DNA from: an uncultured Brevundimonas sp.
Lineage (GTDB): Bacteria > Pseudomonadota > Alphaproteobacteria > Caulobacterales > Caulobacteraceae
NCBI RefSeq assembly: GCF_937870815.1
Contig: NZ_CALMZS010000083.1
Location: forward strand, 1 to 64,000
DNA: 64,000 bases
Direction of reading: 5' to 3'
Of the stretch, positions 36,289 through 47,052 are shown piece after piece (the first letter of the stretch is position 1; every line of letters starts with the position of its first letter). A program made the translations under genes and the position numbers. The notes below the pieces were generated by a model. That model did not search any database. It worked only from the letters and a program-made list of their open reading frames with translations, and was not told the DNA's origin.

Positions 36289-38640
36289 ATGGGGGCTAAA
36301 TTGACCGATCACCGTTTCCTGGCCGGAGCGTCACTGCTCGCCATCACCTTGGCGGGCGGCATGATGATGCCGAACGCCGCTGCGGCCCAAGCCGTCGCCG
36401 CCGGGCCGGAGGAGCCGTCGAACCTTGACGACATCGTCGTCTTCGGCCGCGGCGAAAGCCGTCAGCAGGCCTCGATCACCGAGGCCGCCATCGCGGCGGA
36501 GGTTCCCGGCACCAGCCCGCTGAAGGCCATCGAGCGCCTGCCCGGCGTCAGCTTCCAGTCCGCCGACCCCTTCGGCAACTATGAATGGTCGGCGCGCATC
36601 AGCCTGCGCGGCTTCAACCAGAGCCTGCTGGGCTTCACCCTGGACGGCGTGCCGCTGGGCGACATGAGCTACGGCAACCACAACGGCCTGCACATCTCGC
36701 GCGCGATCATCTCGGAGAATGTGGCCCGCGTCGACGTGGCCCAGGGCTCGGGCGCCCTGGGCACCGCCTCGAGCGGCAACCTCGGCGGCACCATCCAGTT
36801 CGTGAGCCGCCGCCCGGCCGAGACGTTCGGCCTGGACCTGGCCGGCACCTACGGCAGCGAAGAGACGATGCGCGGCTTCGTCCGCCTGGACAGCGGCGCC
36901 TTCGGCCCCGCCGACACCCGGCTGTCCCTGTCCTATGTCGATCACCGGAGCGAGAAGTGGAAGGGCGACGGCGAACAGAACCAGCAGCAGCTCAATTTCA
37001 GCTTCCTCCAGCCCGTCGGCCGCGGCGAGATCACCGGCTTCGTCAACCGCTCCGAACGGCAGGAGGAAGACTATCAGGACATGTCGCTGGAGCAGATCCG
37101 GCGCCTGGGCCGGAACTGGGACAACCTCACCGGCGACTATGCCCTGGCGGTCGGGATCGCCGATGTCTATCAGGCCAACCCCGGCGGCGACTGTTCGCAA
37201 CACGGCGGCGCGGGGACCAACAGCTATCCCGGCGGGGCGCAGTGCGTCGACGACGCCTATTTCAACGCCTCGGGCCTGCGCGACGACACCCTCGGCGCCC
37301 TGACGCTGAACTATCCGATCACGGACATGTTCAGGATTTCGGTGACCGGCTATGGCCACAAGAACGAGGGCCACGGCCTGTGGTGGACCCCCTATGTCCC
37401 CACGCCGGCCGGCGCGCCGGACGCGAGCGGAACGGCCATCGCCGATCCCAGCCCGATCTCGATCCGCTCGAGCGAATACGACATCGATCGCCGCGGCGTC
37501 ATCGCCTCGGCCACGCTGGAGATCGGCGCCCATGTCGTGGAGGGGGGCTTCTGGCTGGAGGACAACGACTTCGTCCTGGCGCGGCGCTTCTACGGCCTGG
37601 CGCGGCCGGCCCACAACCGCGATTCGCGGGCGTTCCAGGACAATCCCTTCTTCACCCAGTGGGCCTATGAATACGACACCCAGACCCGCCACCTCTACAT
37701 CCAGGACACCTGGTCGGTCACCGAAGCCCTGACCGTCAACGCCGGGTTCAAGGCGCTGAAGGTCGAGAACGCCGTCGACACGATCTCCGGCGAATACAAG
37801 ACCGGCACGATCGAGGCCGACGACAGCTTCCTGCCCCAGGTCGGCTTCGCCTTCGACATCAACCCCGACCATCAGGTCTTCGGCTCCTACACCGAAAACC
37901 TGCGGGCCTTCTCATCGTCCAACTTCCAGGGCCCCTTCTCGGCGTCGGCGGCGGGCTTCGCGGCGCTGAGGGACGATCTGGAGCCGGAAACCTCCAGAAC
38001 CTACGAACTGGGCTGGCGTTTCCGTTTCGACCAGCTCCAGGGTTCGGTCGCGGCCTATGACGTGCTGTTCGAGAACCGTCTGCTCGGCGTCGCCCTCGGC
38101 GCCTCGATCCTCGGCCTCGGCAGCGGCATCCAGAACGTCGGCTCGGTCAAGAGCCAGGGCTTCGAGGCCGCCGCGCTCTGGACCTTCACGCCCGCCTGGT
38201 CGGCCTTCGCCTCCTACAGCTACAATGACTCGACCTATGAGGACGACGTTCGCGACGGCGCCGGCGCCCTCGTCGCCGCCACGGGCGGCAAGAGCGTGAT
38301 CAATGTCCCGCAGACCCTGTTCCGGGCGGAACTGGCCTATGACGACGGCTCGCTGTTCGCCACCCTGGCCGCCGCCTATACCGGCGAGCGGTTCTCCAGC
38401 TATCTGAACGACGAGAGCGTCGACGGCTACACCGTGGCGGAGCTGACGGCGGGCTATCGTTTCGACGAGGCGTCAGGCTGGATGAACGGCACGGAGATCC
38501 AGCTGAACGTCACCAATCTGACCGACGAGGACCATATCTCGACCGTGGGCTCGGGCGGTTTCCAGAACACCGCCGGACGCCAGACCTTCCTGCCCGGCGC
38601 CCCGCGTCAGGCCTTCGTCACCCTGCGCCGTCACTTCTAG
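36289..38640 (+). CDS. TonB-dependent receptor
   Basis: Signal peptide, plug domain TSPLKAIERLPGVSF...ARISLRGFNQSLLGFTLDGVPLGD, beta-barrel ending in ...QAFVTLRRHF. Confidence 0.95.
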   Translation: MGAKLTDHRFLAGASLLAITLAGGMMMPNAAAAQAVAAGPEEPSNLDDIVVFGRGESRQQASITEAAIAAEVPGTSPLKAIERLPGVSFQSADPFGNYEWSARISLRGFNQSLLGFTLDGVPLGDMSYGNHNGLHISRAIISENVARVDVAQGSGALGTASSGNLGGTIQFVSRRPAETFGLDLAGTYGSEETMRGFVRLDSGAFGPADTRLSLSYVDHRSEKWKGDGEQNQQQLNFSFLQPVGRGEITGFVNRSERQEEDYQDMSLEQIRRLGRNWDNLTGDYALAVGIADVYQANPGGDCSQHGGAGTNSYPGGAQCVDDAYFNASGLRDDTLGALTLNYPITDMFRISVTGYGHKNEGHGLWWTPYVPTPAGAPDASGTAIADPSPISIRSSEYDIDRRGVIASATLEIGAHVVEGGFWLEDNDFVLARRFYGLARPAHNRDSRAFQDNPFFTQWAYEYDTQTRHLYIQDTWSVTEALTVNAGFKALKVENAVDTISGEYKTGTIEADDSFLPQVGFAFDINPDHQVFGSYTENLRAFSSSNFQGPFSASAAGFAALRDDLEPETSRTYELGWRFRFDQLQGSVAAYDVLFENRLLGVALGASILGLGSGIQNVGSVKSQGFEAAALWTFTPAWSAFASYSYNDSTYEDDVRDGAGALVAATGGKSVINVPQTLFRAELAYDDGSLFATLAAAYTGERFSSYLNDESVDGYTVAELTAGYRFDEASGWMNGTEIQLNVTNLTDEDHISTVGSGGFQNTAGRQTFLPGAPRQAFVTLRRHF

Positions 38641-38654
38641 TCCGCCTGCCCGGG

Positions 38655-38682
38655 ACGGGGCGTCCGGTCGCGGACGCCCCGT
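38655..38682 (+). promoter_or_regulatory. Perfect 12-bp stem-loop between TonB receptor and phoD-like gene
   Basis: ACGGGGCGTCCG-GTCG-CGGACGCCCCGT; weak T-rich tail. Confidence 0.6.
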
Positions 38683-38711
38683 TCTGGTGTTTCACCCCCA
38701 AGGAGCCTCCG

Positions 38712-39821
38712 ATGACCGGAATTTCCAGACGCGGCCTCGTGGCCGGAACCGCGACGGCCGGCCTGGTCGCGGGCGCGGCCCGGGCGGCCCGGTCCGACCC
38801 GCATCCGCTGTCGGAGCGCGCCCTGACCCGCATCGCCTTCGGCTCCTGCGCCCGCAGCGACAAGCCGCAGCCGATCTGGGACGCGGTGCTGGCCGCCCGG
38901 CCGGACCTGTTCATCTTCCTCGGCGACAACGTCTATCTGGACACCCGCAACCCGGCGGTGATGCGCCGCAAATACGCCGAGCTGGCGGCCCAGCCCGGTT
39001 TCCAGCGGCTGAAGGCGACCGTGCCGATCCTGGCCATCTGGGACGACCACGATTTCGGCGAGGACGACGCCGGCGTCGACTATCCGATGAAGGAGGAGAG
39101 CCGCCGCCAGTTCCTCGACTTCTTCGGCGAGCCCGCCGACAGTCCGCGCCGGACCCGCGACGGCATCTACACCGCCCATGTGTTCGGCCCGGCCGGGCGG
39201 CGGGTGCAGATCATCCTGCCCGACCTGCGCTGGAACCGCACGCCGCTGGTGCCGCTGGAACTGGGCGGTCAGGACTATGAGGCCTGGATCGAGAAGCGGG
39301 CCGAGGCCGGCGAGCCGACCCCCGGCCCCTATATGAGGAACCCCGAGACCACGGCCACCCAGCTGGGCGAGGTGCAGTGGCGCTGGCTGGAGGAACAGCT
39401 GTCGGTTCCGGCCGACGTCAGGGTGCTCGGCTCCAGCCTGCAGGTGGTGGCCGATTTCGCCGGCTGGGAGGGGTGGATCAATTTCGCCCACGATCACCAG
39501 CGCCTGATCGCCGCCATCCGCGACAACCGGGCCAACGGCCTGATCTGCCTGTCGGGCGACACCCACTACGGCGAAATCTCGCGGCTGGACGTCAATACCC
39601 CCTATCCGCTGTGGGACATCACCTCTTCGGGCCTGACCGAGGTCTGGCCGGTGACGCCGCCCAATGCGCTGCGGGTCGGCGAGGTCTACCGGGAGCAGAA
39701 TTTCGGCCTGCTGACGCTCGGCTGGGGCGACGGGAGTCCGACGGTCCTGGCCGAGATTCGCGACGTCAACGGCGCGGTCCGGCTGCAGCAGGCGATCCGG
39801 GTCGGCGATCTGACGGTCTGA
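38712..39821 (+). CDS. PhoD-like alkaline phosphatase/phosphodiesterase with Tat-like signal
   Basis: MTGISRRGLVAGTATAGLVAGAARA; IAFGSCARSDKPQPIWDAV...FLGDNVYLD...AIWDDHDFGEDD...LSGDTHYGE. Confidence 0.93.
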   Translation: MTGISRRGLVAGTATAGLVAGAARAARSDPHPLSERALTRIAFGSCARSDKPQPIWDAVLAARPDLFIFLGDNVYLDTRNPAVMRRKYAELAAQPGFQRLKATVPILAIWDDHDFGEDDAGVDYPMKEESRRQFLDFFGEPADSPRRTRDGIYTAHVFGPAGRRVQIILPDLRWNRTPLVPLELGGQDYEAWIEKRAEAGEPTPGPYMRNPETTATQLGEVQWRWLEEQLSVPADVRVLGSSLQVVADFAGWEGWINFAHDHQRLIAAIRDNRANGLICLSGDTHYGEISRLDVNTPYPLWDITSSGLTEVWPVTPPNALRVGEVYREQNFGLLTLGWGDGSPTVLAEIRDVNGAVRLQQAIRVGDLTV

Positions 39822-39885
39822 TCCGTCCACTGCGGGGCGGTCGAAGGGCTGGACTGGCAGATCGATTCGCCCGATTCACACCCCC

Positions 39886-42087
39886 ATGACCGTTCACACC
39901 CCGCCGCCCGAGGGCGGACGCATAATCGACGAGCCGATGAGCGAGGCGCTGTCGCGGCGCTATCTCGCCTACGCCCTGTCGACCATCACCAACCGGGCCC
40001 TGCCGGACGTGCGCGACGGCTTCAAGCCGGTGCACCGGCGCATCATGTACGCCATGCACCAGATGCGGCTGAACCCGCAGGCGGCGGCGCGCAAATGCGC
40101 CAAGGTCGTCGGCGAGGTCATGGGCGGCTATCACCCGCACGGCGACGCCTCGATCTATGACGCCCTGGTGCGGTTGGCGCAGGACTTCTCGCAGCGCTAT
40201 CCGCTGGTCGACGGCCAGGGCAATTTCGGCAATATCGACGGCGATAACGCCGCGGCCATGCGCTACACCGAGTGCAAGCTGACGCCCGCCGCGGTCCTGC
40301 TGATGGAGGGCATCGACCAGGACCCGGTGGACTTCCGGCCCACCTATGACGACCAGGACGAGGAGCCGGTCGTCCTGCCCGCCGGCTTCCCCAATCTGCT
40401 GGCCAACGGCTCGTCGGGCATCGCCGTCGGCATGGCCACCTCGATCCCGCCGCACAATGTCGGCGAACTGATCGACGCCTGCGGCCTGCTGCTCGAACGG
40501 CCCGAGGCGAGCATGGAGGACCTGGCCCGGATCGTGCCGGGCCCGGACTTCCCGACCGGCGGGGTGGCGGTCGAGGGCCACGCCGCCATCCTCGAGGCCT
40601 ATGAGACCGGCCGGGGCGGGGTGCGGCTGCGCGCCCGCTGGGAGACCGAGGAGCTCGGCCGCGGCGTCTGGCGCATCGTCGTCACCGAAATGCCCTACCA
40701 GGTGCAGAAGTCGAAGCTGATCGCCGACCTCGCCGACCTGATCGAGACCAGGAAGGCCCCGCTGCTGGGCGACGTGCGCGACGAGTCGGCCGAGGACATC
40801 CGCCTGGTGCTGGAGCCGAAATCCCGCGCCATCGAGCCCGGGGTGCTGATGGAGAGCCTGTTCAAGCTCTCCGATCTCGAGGTCCGCTTCCCGGTCAATA
40901 TGAACGTGCTGGACGCCGCGGGCACGCCGCGGGTGATGGGGCTGAAGGCCTGCCTGCAGGCCTTCCTCGATCACCGCCGCGAGGTGCTGGTGCGCCGGGC
41001 CGGCTGGCGCATCGACCGGGTCGAGAAGCGGCTCCACCTGCTGGAGGGCTTGAGGATCGTCTTCCTCAACCTTGACGAGGTGATCCGCATCGTCCGCGAG
41101 GAGGAACAGCCCAAGGCGGTGCTGATCGCCCGCTTCGGCCTGACCGAGGCCCAGGCCGACTTCATCCTCGACACCCGCCTGCGCCAGCTGGCGCGGATCG
41201 AGGAGATGACGATCGAGAACGAATACAAGGCATTGTCGAATGAACTTGAAACTCTGAAATCGCTGTCGTCGTCGCCGGCGAAACAGTGGAGGCAGATCGG
41301 CAAGGACCTCGAGGCGGTCCGCAAGGCGCTGGTCTCGCCCCGCCGCACCACCATCTCCGAGGCGGTGGACAGTTCGGCGCTGGCCCCGGCCGAGGCCTTC
41401 ATCCCGCGCGAGGCGATCACGGTGATCCTGTCCGGGCGGGGCTGGATCCGCGCCGCCAGGGGCAAGGTCGACGACCCGTCGGAACTGAAGTTCAAGGAGG
41501 GCGACAGCCTCGCCTTCCTCGTGCCCGCCTTCACCACCGACAAGCTGCTGCTGGCGGCCTCGGACGGCCGCATCTTCACCATCGGCGCCGACAGGCTGGC
41601 CTCCGGACGCGGCCACGGCGAGCCCGTGCGGCTGATGATCGGGCTCGACGAGGGGGCCGGGATCGTCAACCTGCTGGCCCATCAGCCGGGCGGCCGGCTG
41701 CTGGTGGCGTCCAAGGCCGGCTATGGCTTCATCGCCCCCGAGGACGGGCTGCTGGCCCAGAAGCGCGGCGGCAAACAGGTGCTGAACGGCGAGATGCGCG
41801 CCGCCATCCGCGTCGCCGGCGACCATGTCGCCACGATCGGCGACAACCTCAAGGCCCTGATCTTCCCGCTCGCCGACCTGCCCGAGATGGCGCGCGGCAA
41901 GGGGGTCAGGCTGCAGTCCTACAGACAGGGCGGCCTGGCCGACGTGACCGTGTTCGACGGCGCCCGCGGCCCCGAATGGGTCGACGGCGGCGGCCGGCGG
42001 CGCAACTGGCCCGACTGGAAGGACTGGCTCGGCAAGCGCGCCGGGGCCGGACGGCAGGGGCCGCGGGGGCTGCGCAAATTCAGGTGA
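39886..42087 (+). CDS. parC: DNA topoisomerase IV subunit A
   Basis: [39 protein letters not shown]...[14 protein letters not shown]. Confidence 0.96.
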   Translation: MTVHTPPPEGGRIIDEPMSEALSRRYLAYALSTITNRALPDVRDGFKPVHRRIMYAMHQMRLNPQAAARKCAKVVGEVMGGYHPHGDASIYDALVRLAQDFSQRYPLVDGQGNFGNIDGDNAAAMRYTECKLTPAAVLLMEGIDQDPVDFRPTYDDQDEEPVVLPAGFPNLLANGSSGIAVGMATSIPPHNVGELIDACGLLLERPEASMEDLARIVPGPDFPTGGVAVEGHAAILEAYETGRGGVRLRARWETEELGRGVWRIVVTEMPYQVQKSKLIADLADLIETRKAPLLGDVRDESAEDIRLVLEPKSRAIEPGVLMESLFKLSDLEVRFPVNMNVLDAAGTPRVMGLKACLQAFLDHRREVLVRRAGWRIDRVEKRLHLLEGLRIVFLNLDEVIRIVREEEQPKAVLIARFGLTEAQADFILDTRLRQLARIEEMTIENEYKALSNELETLKSLSSSPAKQWRQIGKDLEAVRKALVSPRRTTISEAVDSSALAPAEAFIPREAITVILSGRGWIRAARGKVDDPSELKFKEGDSLAFLVPAFTTDKLLLAASDGRIFTIGADRLASGRGHGEPVRLMIGLDEGAGIVNLLAHQPGGRLLVASKAGYGFIAPEDGLLAQKRGGKQVLNGEMRAAIRVAGDHVATIGDNLKALIFPLADLPEMARGKGVRLQSYRQGGLADVTVFDGARGPEWVDGGGRRRNWPDWKDWLGKRAGAGRQGPRGLRKFR

Positions 42088-42099
42088 CGCCGATTTCAC

Positions 42100-42126
42100 T
42101 ATCGGGTGTCGCGACGGCGCCCGATA
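42100..42126 (+). terminator. Putative hairpin after parC
   Basis: TATCGGG-N13-CCCGATA. Confidence 0.45.
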
Positions 42127-42166
42127 ATCACGGACGGCCGGCCCTCGGCCGGGACTGGAGACCGCC

Positions 42167-42745
42167 ATGCTGACCACCCTGATCGTCATCGCCGTCATCG
42201 TCGCCGTGGTGCTGTTCGTCGTCGTCGGGGCCTACAACCGGCTGGTCGCGCTGGACCAGCGCGCCGACCAGTCGTTCGCCGACATCGACGTCCAGCTGAA
42301 ACAGCGCCAGGATCTGATCCCCAATCTGGTCGAGACGGTGAAGGGCTACGCCACGCACGAGCGCGGCACGCTCGACGCCGTCACCGCCGCCCGCGCCGCC
42401 GCCGCCGGGGCCGCCTCGGTCAATGACAAGGTCCAGGCCGAGAACATGCTGACCGCCTCGCTGGGCCGGCTGTTCGCCGTCGCCGAGGCCTATCCGGACC
42501 TCAAGGCCAACACCAATTTCCAGCAGCTCCAGTCCGAGCTGTCGGACATCGAGAACAAGCTCGCCGCCGCCCGCCGCTTCTTCAACAACGCCGTCAGCGA
42601 GTTCAACGCCGTGCGCCGCCAGTTTCCGACCGTGCTGTTCGCCGCCATGGTCGGCTTCGGCCGGGACAAGCCCTTCTTCGACCTCGGCGAGGCTGACCGG
42701 GCGGCGATGAGCGCCGCGCCGCCGACGGTGAATTTCCGGGCCTGA
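42167..42745 (+). CDS. LemA family protein
   Basis: VVGAYNRLVALDQRADQSFADIDVQLKQRQDLIPNLVETVKGYATHE. Confidence 0.95.
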   Translation: MLTTLIVIAVIVAVVLFVVVGAYNRLVALDQRADQSFADIDVQLKQRQDLIPNLVETVKGYATHERGTLDAVTAARAAAAGAASVNDKVQAENMLTASLGRLFAVAEAYPDLKANTNFQQLQSELSDIENKLAAARRFFNNAVSEFNAVRRQFPTVLFAAMVGFGRDKPFFDLGEADRAAMSAAPPTVNFRA

Positions 42746-42748
42746 TCC

Positions 42749-43768
42749 ATGCGCGCGGTCGGGCTCCAGACCCACATCTGGGCGAACAACACGCGGTCGA
42801 TCCTGCTGCTCGCCGGCTTTCCCGTGCTGGTGGTCCTCATCCTCTATGGCGCGCAGCTGATCCTGATGGGCTTCGGCTTCCTGCCCGGAACGGGCCGCGG
42901 CCTGGGCGACGACATGGCCCTGGCCGCCTCGTGGCTGGGCTGGACCGTGCCGACGGCCCTGATCATCTCCGCCCTCTGGTTCACCATCGCCTGGTTCGGC
43001 AACCAGGCGATGATCGACGCCTTCACCGGCGCCCGCAAGGTCGAGCGGCGCACCGAGCCGGAACTCTACAACCTGCTGGAGAACCTCGCCATCTCGCGCG
43101 GGCTGCGCACCCCGACGCTGCGCATGATCGAGACCGACAGCCTCAACGCCTTCGCCACCGGCCTGCACGAGGGCCAGTACAGCGTCACCGTCACCCGCGG
43201 CCTGGTCAACGCCCTGACCCGCGACGAGCTCGAGGCGGTGCTGGCCCACGAACTGACCCACGTCATCAACAAGGATGTGCGGACCATGGTGATCGCCTCG
43301 ATCTTCGCCGGCATCATCAGCGTCATCGCCGAGCTGGTCTTCCGCGGCCTGGTCTATTCGCGCGGCGGCCGGCGCGACAACAAGAACGCCGGGCCGCTGA
43401 TCCTGATCGGCCTGGCCTTTGCGGTGATCGGCTTCGTGCTCGCCTTCGTCATCCGCATGATGCTGTCGCGCACCCGCGAGTTCGTCGCCGACGCCGGGGC
43501 GGTGGAGCTGACCAGGAATCCCGACGCGATGATCTCGGCCCTGCGCAAGATCGAGGGACGCTCCTCGATCAAGGGGCCGGACGAGGTCCAGCAGCTGTTT
43601 CTCGACAACCAGCCCGACGGCGTCGGCCTCGAGGGCCTGTTCGCCAGCCATCCGCCGATCCAGAAACGCGTCGACGCCCTGGTGAAATTCGGGGGAGGGC
43701 GCGACCCGGGGCCATGGGCGGGCGGGGCCCCCTCGGCCTACGGCGCCTCGGTTCCGGCGGCGGGCTAG
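42749..43768 (+). CDS. M48 family metalloprotease (HtpX-like)
   Basis: LEAVLAHELTHVINKDVRTMVIAS; multiple TM segments; partner of LemA gene. Confidence 0.93.
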   Translation: MRAVGLQTHIWANNTRSILLLAGFPVLVVLILYGAQLILMGFGFLPGTGRGLGDDMALAASWLGWTVPTALIISALWFTIAWFGNQAMIDAFTGARKVERRTEPELYNLLENLAISRGLRTPTLRMIETDSLNAFATGLHEGQYSVTVTRGLVNALTRDELEAVLAHELTHVINKDVRTMVIASIFAGIISVIAELVFRGLVYSRGGRRDNKNAGPLILIGLAFAVIGFVLAFVIRMMLSRTREFVADAGAVELTRNPDAMISALRKIEGRSSIKGPDEVQQLFLDNQPDGVGLEGLFASHPPIQKRVDALVKFGGGRDPGPWAGGAPSAYGASVPAAG

Positions 43769-44520
43769 GCCAGCCGCTCCCAGCCCAGCCGGGTCAGGCG
43801 CTCGAGCGGCCGGAAGTCGGCCTTGTAGTCCATCTTGCGCGAGCCCCGCACCCAGTAGCCCAGATAGACGAACGGCAGCCCGACCGTCGCCGCCTGCCGC
43901 ACATGGTCGAGGATGGCGAAACGGCCCAGGCTGCGGGCCTCCATCGCCGGGTCGAAGAAGCTGTAGACCATCGACAGCCCGTCCGAGAGCAGGTCGGTCA
44001 GGCAGACGCCGACCAGGTCGCCGGGCCCGCCGTCGTCGGAGGGGCGCCGGTATTCGATCAGATGGGTCCGCACCGCCGTGTCCTCGACCATGGCCACATA
44101 GTCGAGCCAGCCCATGCTGCTCATGCCGCCGCCCGGATGGCGCCCGTGCAGATAGCGGCGCAGCAGGTCGAACTGCTCCACGGTGGCCTCGGCCTCGACC
44201 AGGTCGCGGGTCAGGTCGGCGTTGCGCTTCAGCACCCTGCGCTCGGACCGCGAGAAGCGGAACGCCGCCACCGGCAGCCGCACCGAGACGCAGGCGTCGC
44301 AGCCCTCGCAGGCGGGCCGGTAGGCGATGTTCTGGCTGCGCCGGAAGCCGGCCTGGGTCAGTTCGTCGTTGACATGGGCGCCTTCGCTGAACGGCAGGTT
44401 GGCGAACACCTTCCGCTCGGTCCGGCCCGGCAGGTAGGGGCAGGGGGCCACCGAGGTCATGTAGAAGCGCAACTGGCGCTGGGGTACGAGCCGGGTCACG
44501 GGCGACAGCTCCCCACCCAA
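43765..44520 (-). CDS. bpt: Arginyl/leucyl-tRNA--protein transferase (Bpt/Ate family)
   Basis: YMTSVAPCPYLPGRTERKVFANLPF...QNIAYRPACEGCDACVSVRLPV. Confidence 0.93.
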   Translation of the reverse strand: MGGELSPVTRLVPQRQLRFYMTSVAPCPYLPGRTERKVFANLPFSEGAHVNDELTQAGFRRSQNIAYRPACEGCDACVSVRLPVAAFRFSRSERRVLKRNADLTRDLVEAEATVEQFDLLRRYLHGRHPGGGMSSMGWLDYVAMVEDTAVRTHLIEYRRPSDDGGPGDLVGVCLTDLLSDGLSMVYSFFDPAMEARSLGRFAILDHVRQAATVGLPFVYLGYWVRGSRKMDYKADFRPLERLTRLGWERLA

Positions 44521-44623
44521 TTCCGACGACAGTTTGGCGCCCGCTTGTGCATGCGCCGATTTGGCCTCGCGCCGGCCTGCGCCGCAAGGCCCTTCGCCCG
44601 ACGCCAGAGCGACGGGCCGGCTG

Positions 44624-45526
44624 TCACAGGCTGGTGTCCGTCGGCAGCACCGGCGCCTCGCGCAACAGGACGATGGCGATGCGGCGGTTGCCGGCCAGGG
44701 TGGGATCGTCCGGATAGAGCGGGTCCGACCCGGCCTTGCCCGACACCTGGTAGACCCGGTCGGGGTCGACCCCGGCGGTCTGAAGGATCAGCCGCGAGGC
44801 GTTGGCCCGGGCCGAGGACAGGGTCCAGTCGTTGGGGCCGCTGGCCCGGTTCGAACCGGCCGCCGCCGAGGTGTGCCCGGTGACGGATATGCGGTTGGGC
44901 AGCTGGTTGATGACGCGCGAGATGGCCCTCAGCAGCAGCTGGGCCCGGGGGTTCGGCCGGGCCGAATTGGTCTCGAACATCGACCGCCCCTCCTGGTCGA
45001 CGAGCTGGATGCGGAGCCCCTCGGGGGTCTGGTCGATGATCAGCTGTTTGGACAGTTCCGCCAGTTCCGGCATCGACTGCATGGCCTGGCGCAGCGACTC
45101 GGCCGCCGACGAGAATTCCGCCGCCTCGCGCCGGGCGATCTCGTCGCGCAGCGCCGCTTCGCTGGCCGCCGCGAGGTTCGGGCTCTGACCGGCCTCGCGC
45201 GGCGCGTCCGGCGGCGCCTCGGGGGCCAGCTGGCTGATCAGCGACTGCGAGCCCGAGCCCTTGGCCCCGTCGTCGCCCAGAGAGGTGCCGCCGAGGATGC
45301 CGCCCGAGCCGGAGGTCGTCGCCGAGACGCTGGCCGGGGCGAAATATTCGGCGATGCCGCGCTTCTGTTCCGGGTCGGTGGTGTTGATCAGCCACATCAG
45401 CAGGAAGAAGGCCATCATCGCGGTCACGAAGTCCGCATAGGCCACCTTCCAGGCGCCGCCATGGTGCGCATGGCCGGCGACCTTCTTGACCTTCTTGATC
45501 AGGATCGGCCGATCACTCACCGACAT
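44624..45526 (-). CDS. motB: Flagellar motor protein MotB
   Basis: KVAYADFVTAMMAFFLLMWLINTTDPEQKRGIAEYFAP; OmpA-like peptidoglycan-binding C-terminus. Confidence 0.95.
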   Translation of the reverse strand: MSVSDRPILIKKVKKVAGHAHHGGAWKVAYADFVTAMMAFFLLMWLINTTDPEQKRGIAEYFAPASVSATTSGSGGILGGTSLGDDGAKGSGSQSLISQLAPEAPPDAPREAGQSPNLAAASEAALRDEIARREAAEFSSAAESLRQAMQSMPELAELSKQLIIDQTPEGLRIQLVDQEGRSMFETNSARPNPRAQLLLRAISRVINQLPNRISVTGHTSAAAGSNRASGPNDWTLSSARANASRLILQTAGVDPDRVYQVSGKAGSDPLYPDDPTLAGNRRIAIVLLREAPVLPTDTSL

Positions 45527-45666
45527 CGCAAGACTCGCACTCCCAACCCGTTGGCGCCACAGTCCCGGTTCGGCGTTAAGAAGTCGTTTGCGATACGCGC
45601 TCACCACGTCGGCCGGCGGCGAAATCCGGCCTTGCCGGGGGGGCGGGCCTCGCCTAGTCGTTCCGG

Positions 45667-46164
45667 GTGACCCCCGACACCCCGGACGAGTTCGATATCG
45701 CGGCCTACCGGCAGGCTCTCGGCGGTTTCGCCACCGGCGTCTGCGTCGTCACGGCCCACACCGATGAGGGGCCGTTCGGCATCACGGTCAATTCCTTCAC
45801 CTCGGTGTCGCTGAGGCCGCCGCTGATCCTCTGGTGCCTCGACCGCACCTCCTGGCGCCATGACGCCTTCGCCCGCGCCGACCGGTTCGCCGTCCATATG
45901 CTGCCGGTCGAGGACCGCGACATGTCGGATCGATTCGCCTGGGGCGTCTGCCGGCTGTCGTCGGATGAATTCGACAGCTCCAGCCCCGAGCCGCCCCGGC
46001 TCAAGAACGCCCTGACCCGGCTGGACTGCCTCGCCGGCGACCGCATCGTCATGGGCGATCACCTGACCATCGTCGGCGAGGTCCAGCGGTTCGAAACCCG
46101 CCCCGGCGACGCCCTGACCTATTACCGCGGCCGCTACGGCGCCGCCATCGAACCGGACAACTGA
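45667..46164 (+). CDS. Flavin reductase family protein
   Basis: YRQALGGFATGVCVVTAHTDEGPFGITVNSFTSVSLRPPLILWCL. Confidence 0.92.
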   Translation: MTPDTPDEFDIAAYRQALGGFATGVCVVTAHTDEGPFGITVNSFTSVSLRPPLILWCLDRTSWRHDAFARADRFAVHMLPVEDRDMSDRFAWGVCRLSSDEFDSSSPEPPRLKNALTRLDCLAGDRIVMGDHLTIVGEVQRFETRPGDALTYYRGRYGAAIEPDN

Positions 46165-46177
46165 GGGGACGACGGGC

Positions 46178-47047
46178 ATGAAGATCGGCTTTGCGGGCCT
46201 GGGCGTCATGGGCGGGCCGATGGCGCGCCACCTTGTCGAGGCCGGCCATGACGTCGCCGGCTTCAACCGGTCGCCGGGCAAGGCGCGGGCCTGGGCCGAG
46301 GCGACCGGCGGCCGCTTCGCCGCCACCGCAGGAGAGGCCGGGACCGGCGCCGAGCTGTTCATCCTGTGCGTCGGCGACGACGACGACGTGCGCGAGGCGG
46401 TGGCGGCCGCCCTGCCGGCGTTGGGGGAGGGGGCCGTCCTTGTCGACCACACCACCGCCTCGGCGAAGGTGGCGCGCGAAATGGCGGAGCTGGCCTCGGG
46501 GCAGGGGGCCTTCTTCATTGATGCGCCGGTCTCCGGCGGCCAGGCCGGGGCCGAGAACGGCCAGCTCAGCGTCATGGCCGGCGGCGACGCCGCCGCGCTG
46601 GCGCGGGTCGAACCGGTCCTCACCCACTATGCGAAGGCGGTGAAACACATGGGCCCGGCCGGCTCGGGGCAGTTGACCAAGATGGTCAACCAGATCGCCA
46701 TCGCCGGCGTCGTCCAGGGTCTCGCCGAGGCGATCCATTTCGCCCAGGCGGCGGGGCTGGACACCGGGGCCGTCTATGAGGCGATCTCCAAGGGCGCCGC
46801 CCAGTCCTGGCAGATGGACAATCGCTGGAAGACCGCCGCGGCCGGTCAGTTCGACTTCGGCTTCGCGGTCGACTGGATGCGCAAGGACCTCGGGCTGGTG
46901 CTGGACGAGGCCCGCGCCAACGGCGCCCATCTGGCGCTGACCGCCCTGGTCGACCAGTTCTATTCCGAGGTCCAGGCGATGGGCGGATCCCGATGGGACA
47001 CCTCCAGCCTCGCGGCCCGGCTGCGGAAACCGGCCCGGACCGCCTGA
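46178..47047 (+). CDS. 3-hydroxyisobutyrate dehydrogenase-family NAD(P)-dependent oxidoreductase
   Basis: MKIGFAGLGVMGGPMARHLVEAGHDVAGFNRSPGKA...FIDAPVSGGQAGAENGQLSVMAGG. Confidence 0.93.
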   Translation: MKIGFAGLGVMGGPMARHLVEAGHDVAGFNRSPGKARAWAEATGGRFAATAGEAGTGAELFILCVGDDDDVREAVAAALPALGEGAVLVDHTTASAKVAREMAELASGQGAFFIDAPVSGGQAGAENGQLSVMAGGDAAALARVEPVLTHYAKAVKHMGPAGSGQLTKMVNQIAIAGVVQGLAEAIHFAQAAGLDTGAVYEAISKGAAQSWQMDNRWKTAAAGQFDFGFAVDWMRKDLGLVLDEARANGAHLALTALVDQFYSEVQAMGGSRWDTSSLAARLRKPARTA

Positions 47048-47052
47048 GCGGC

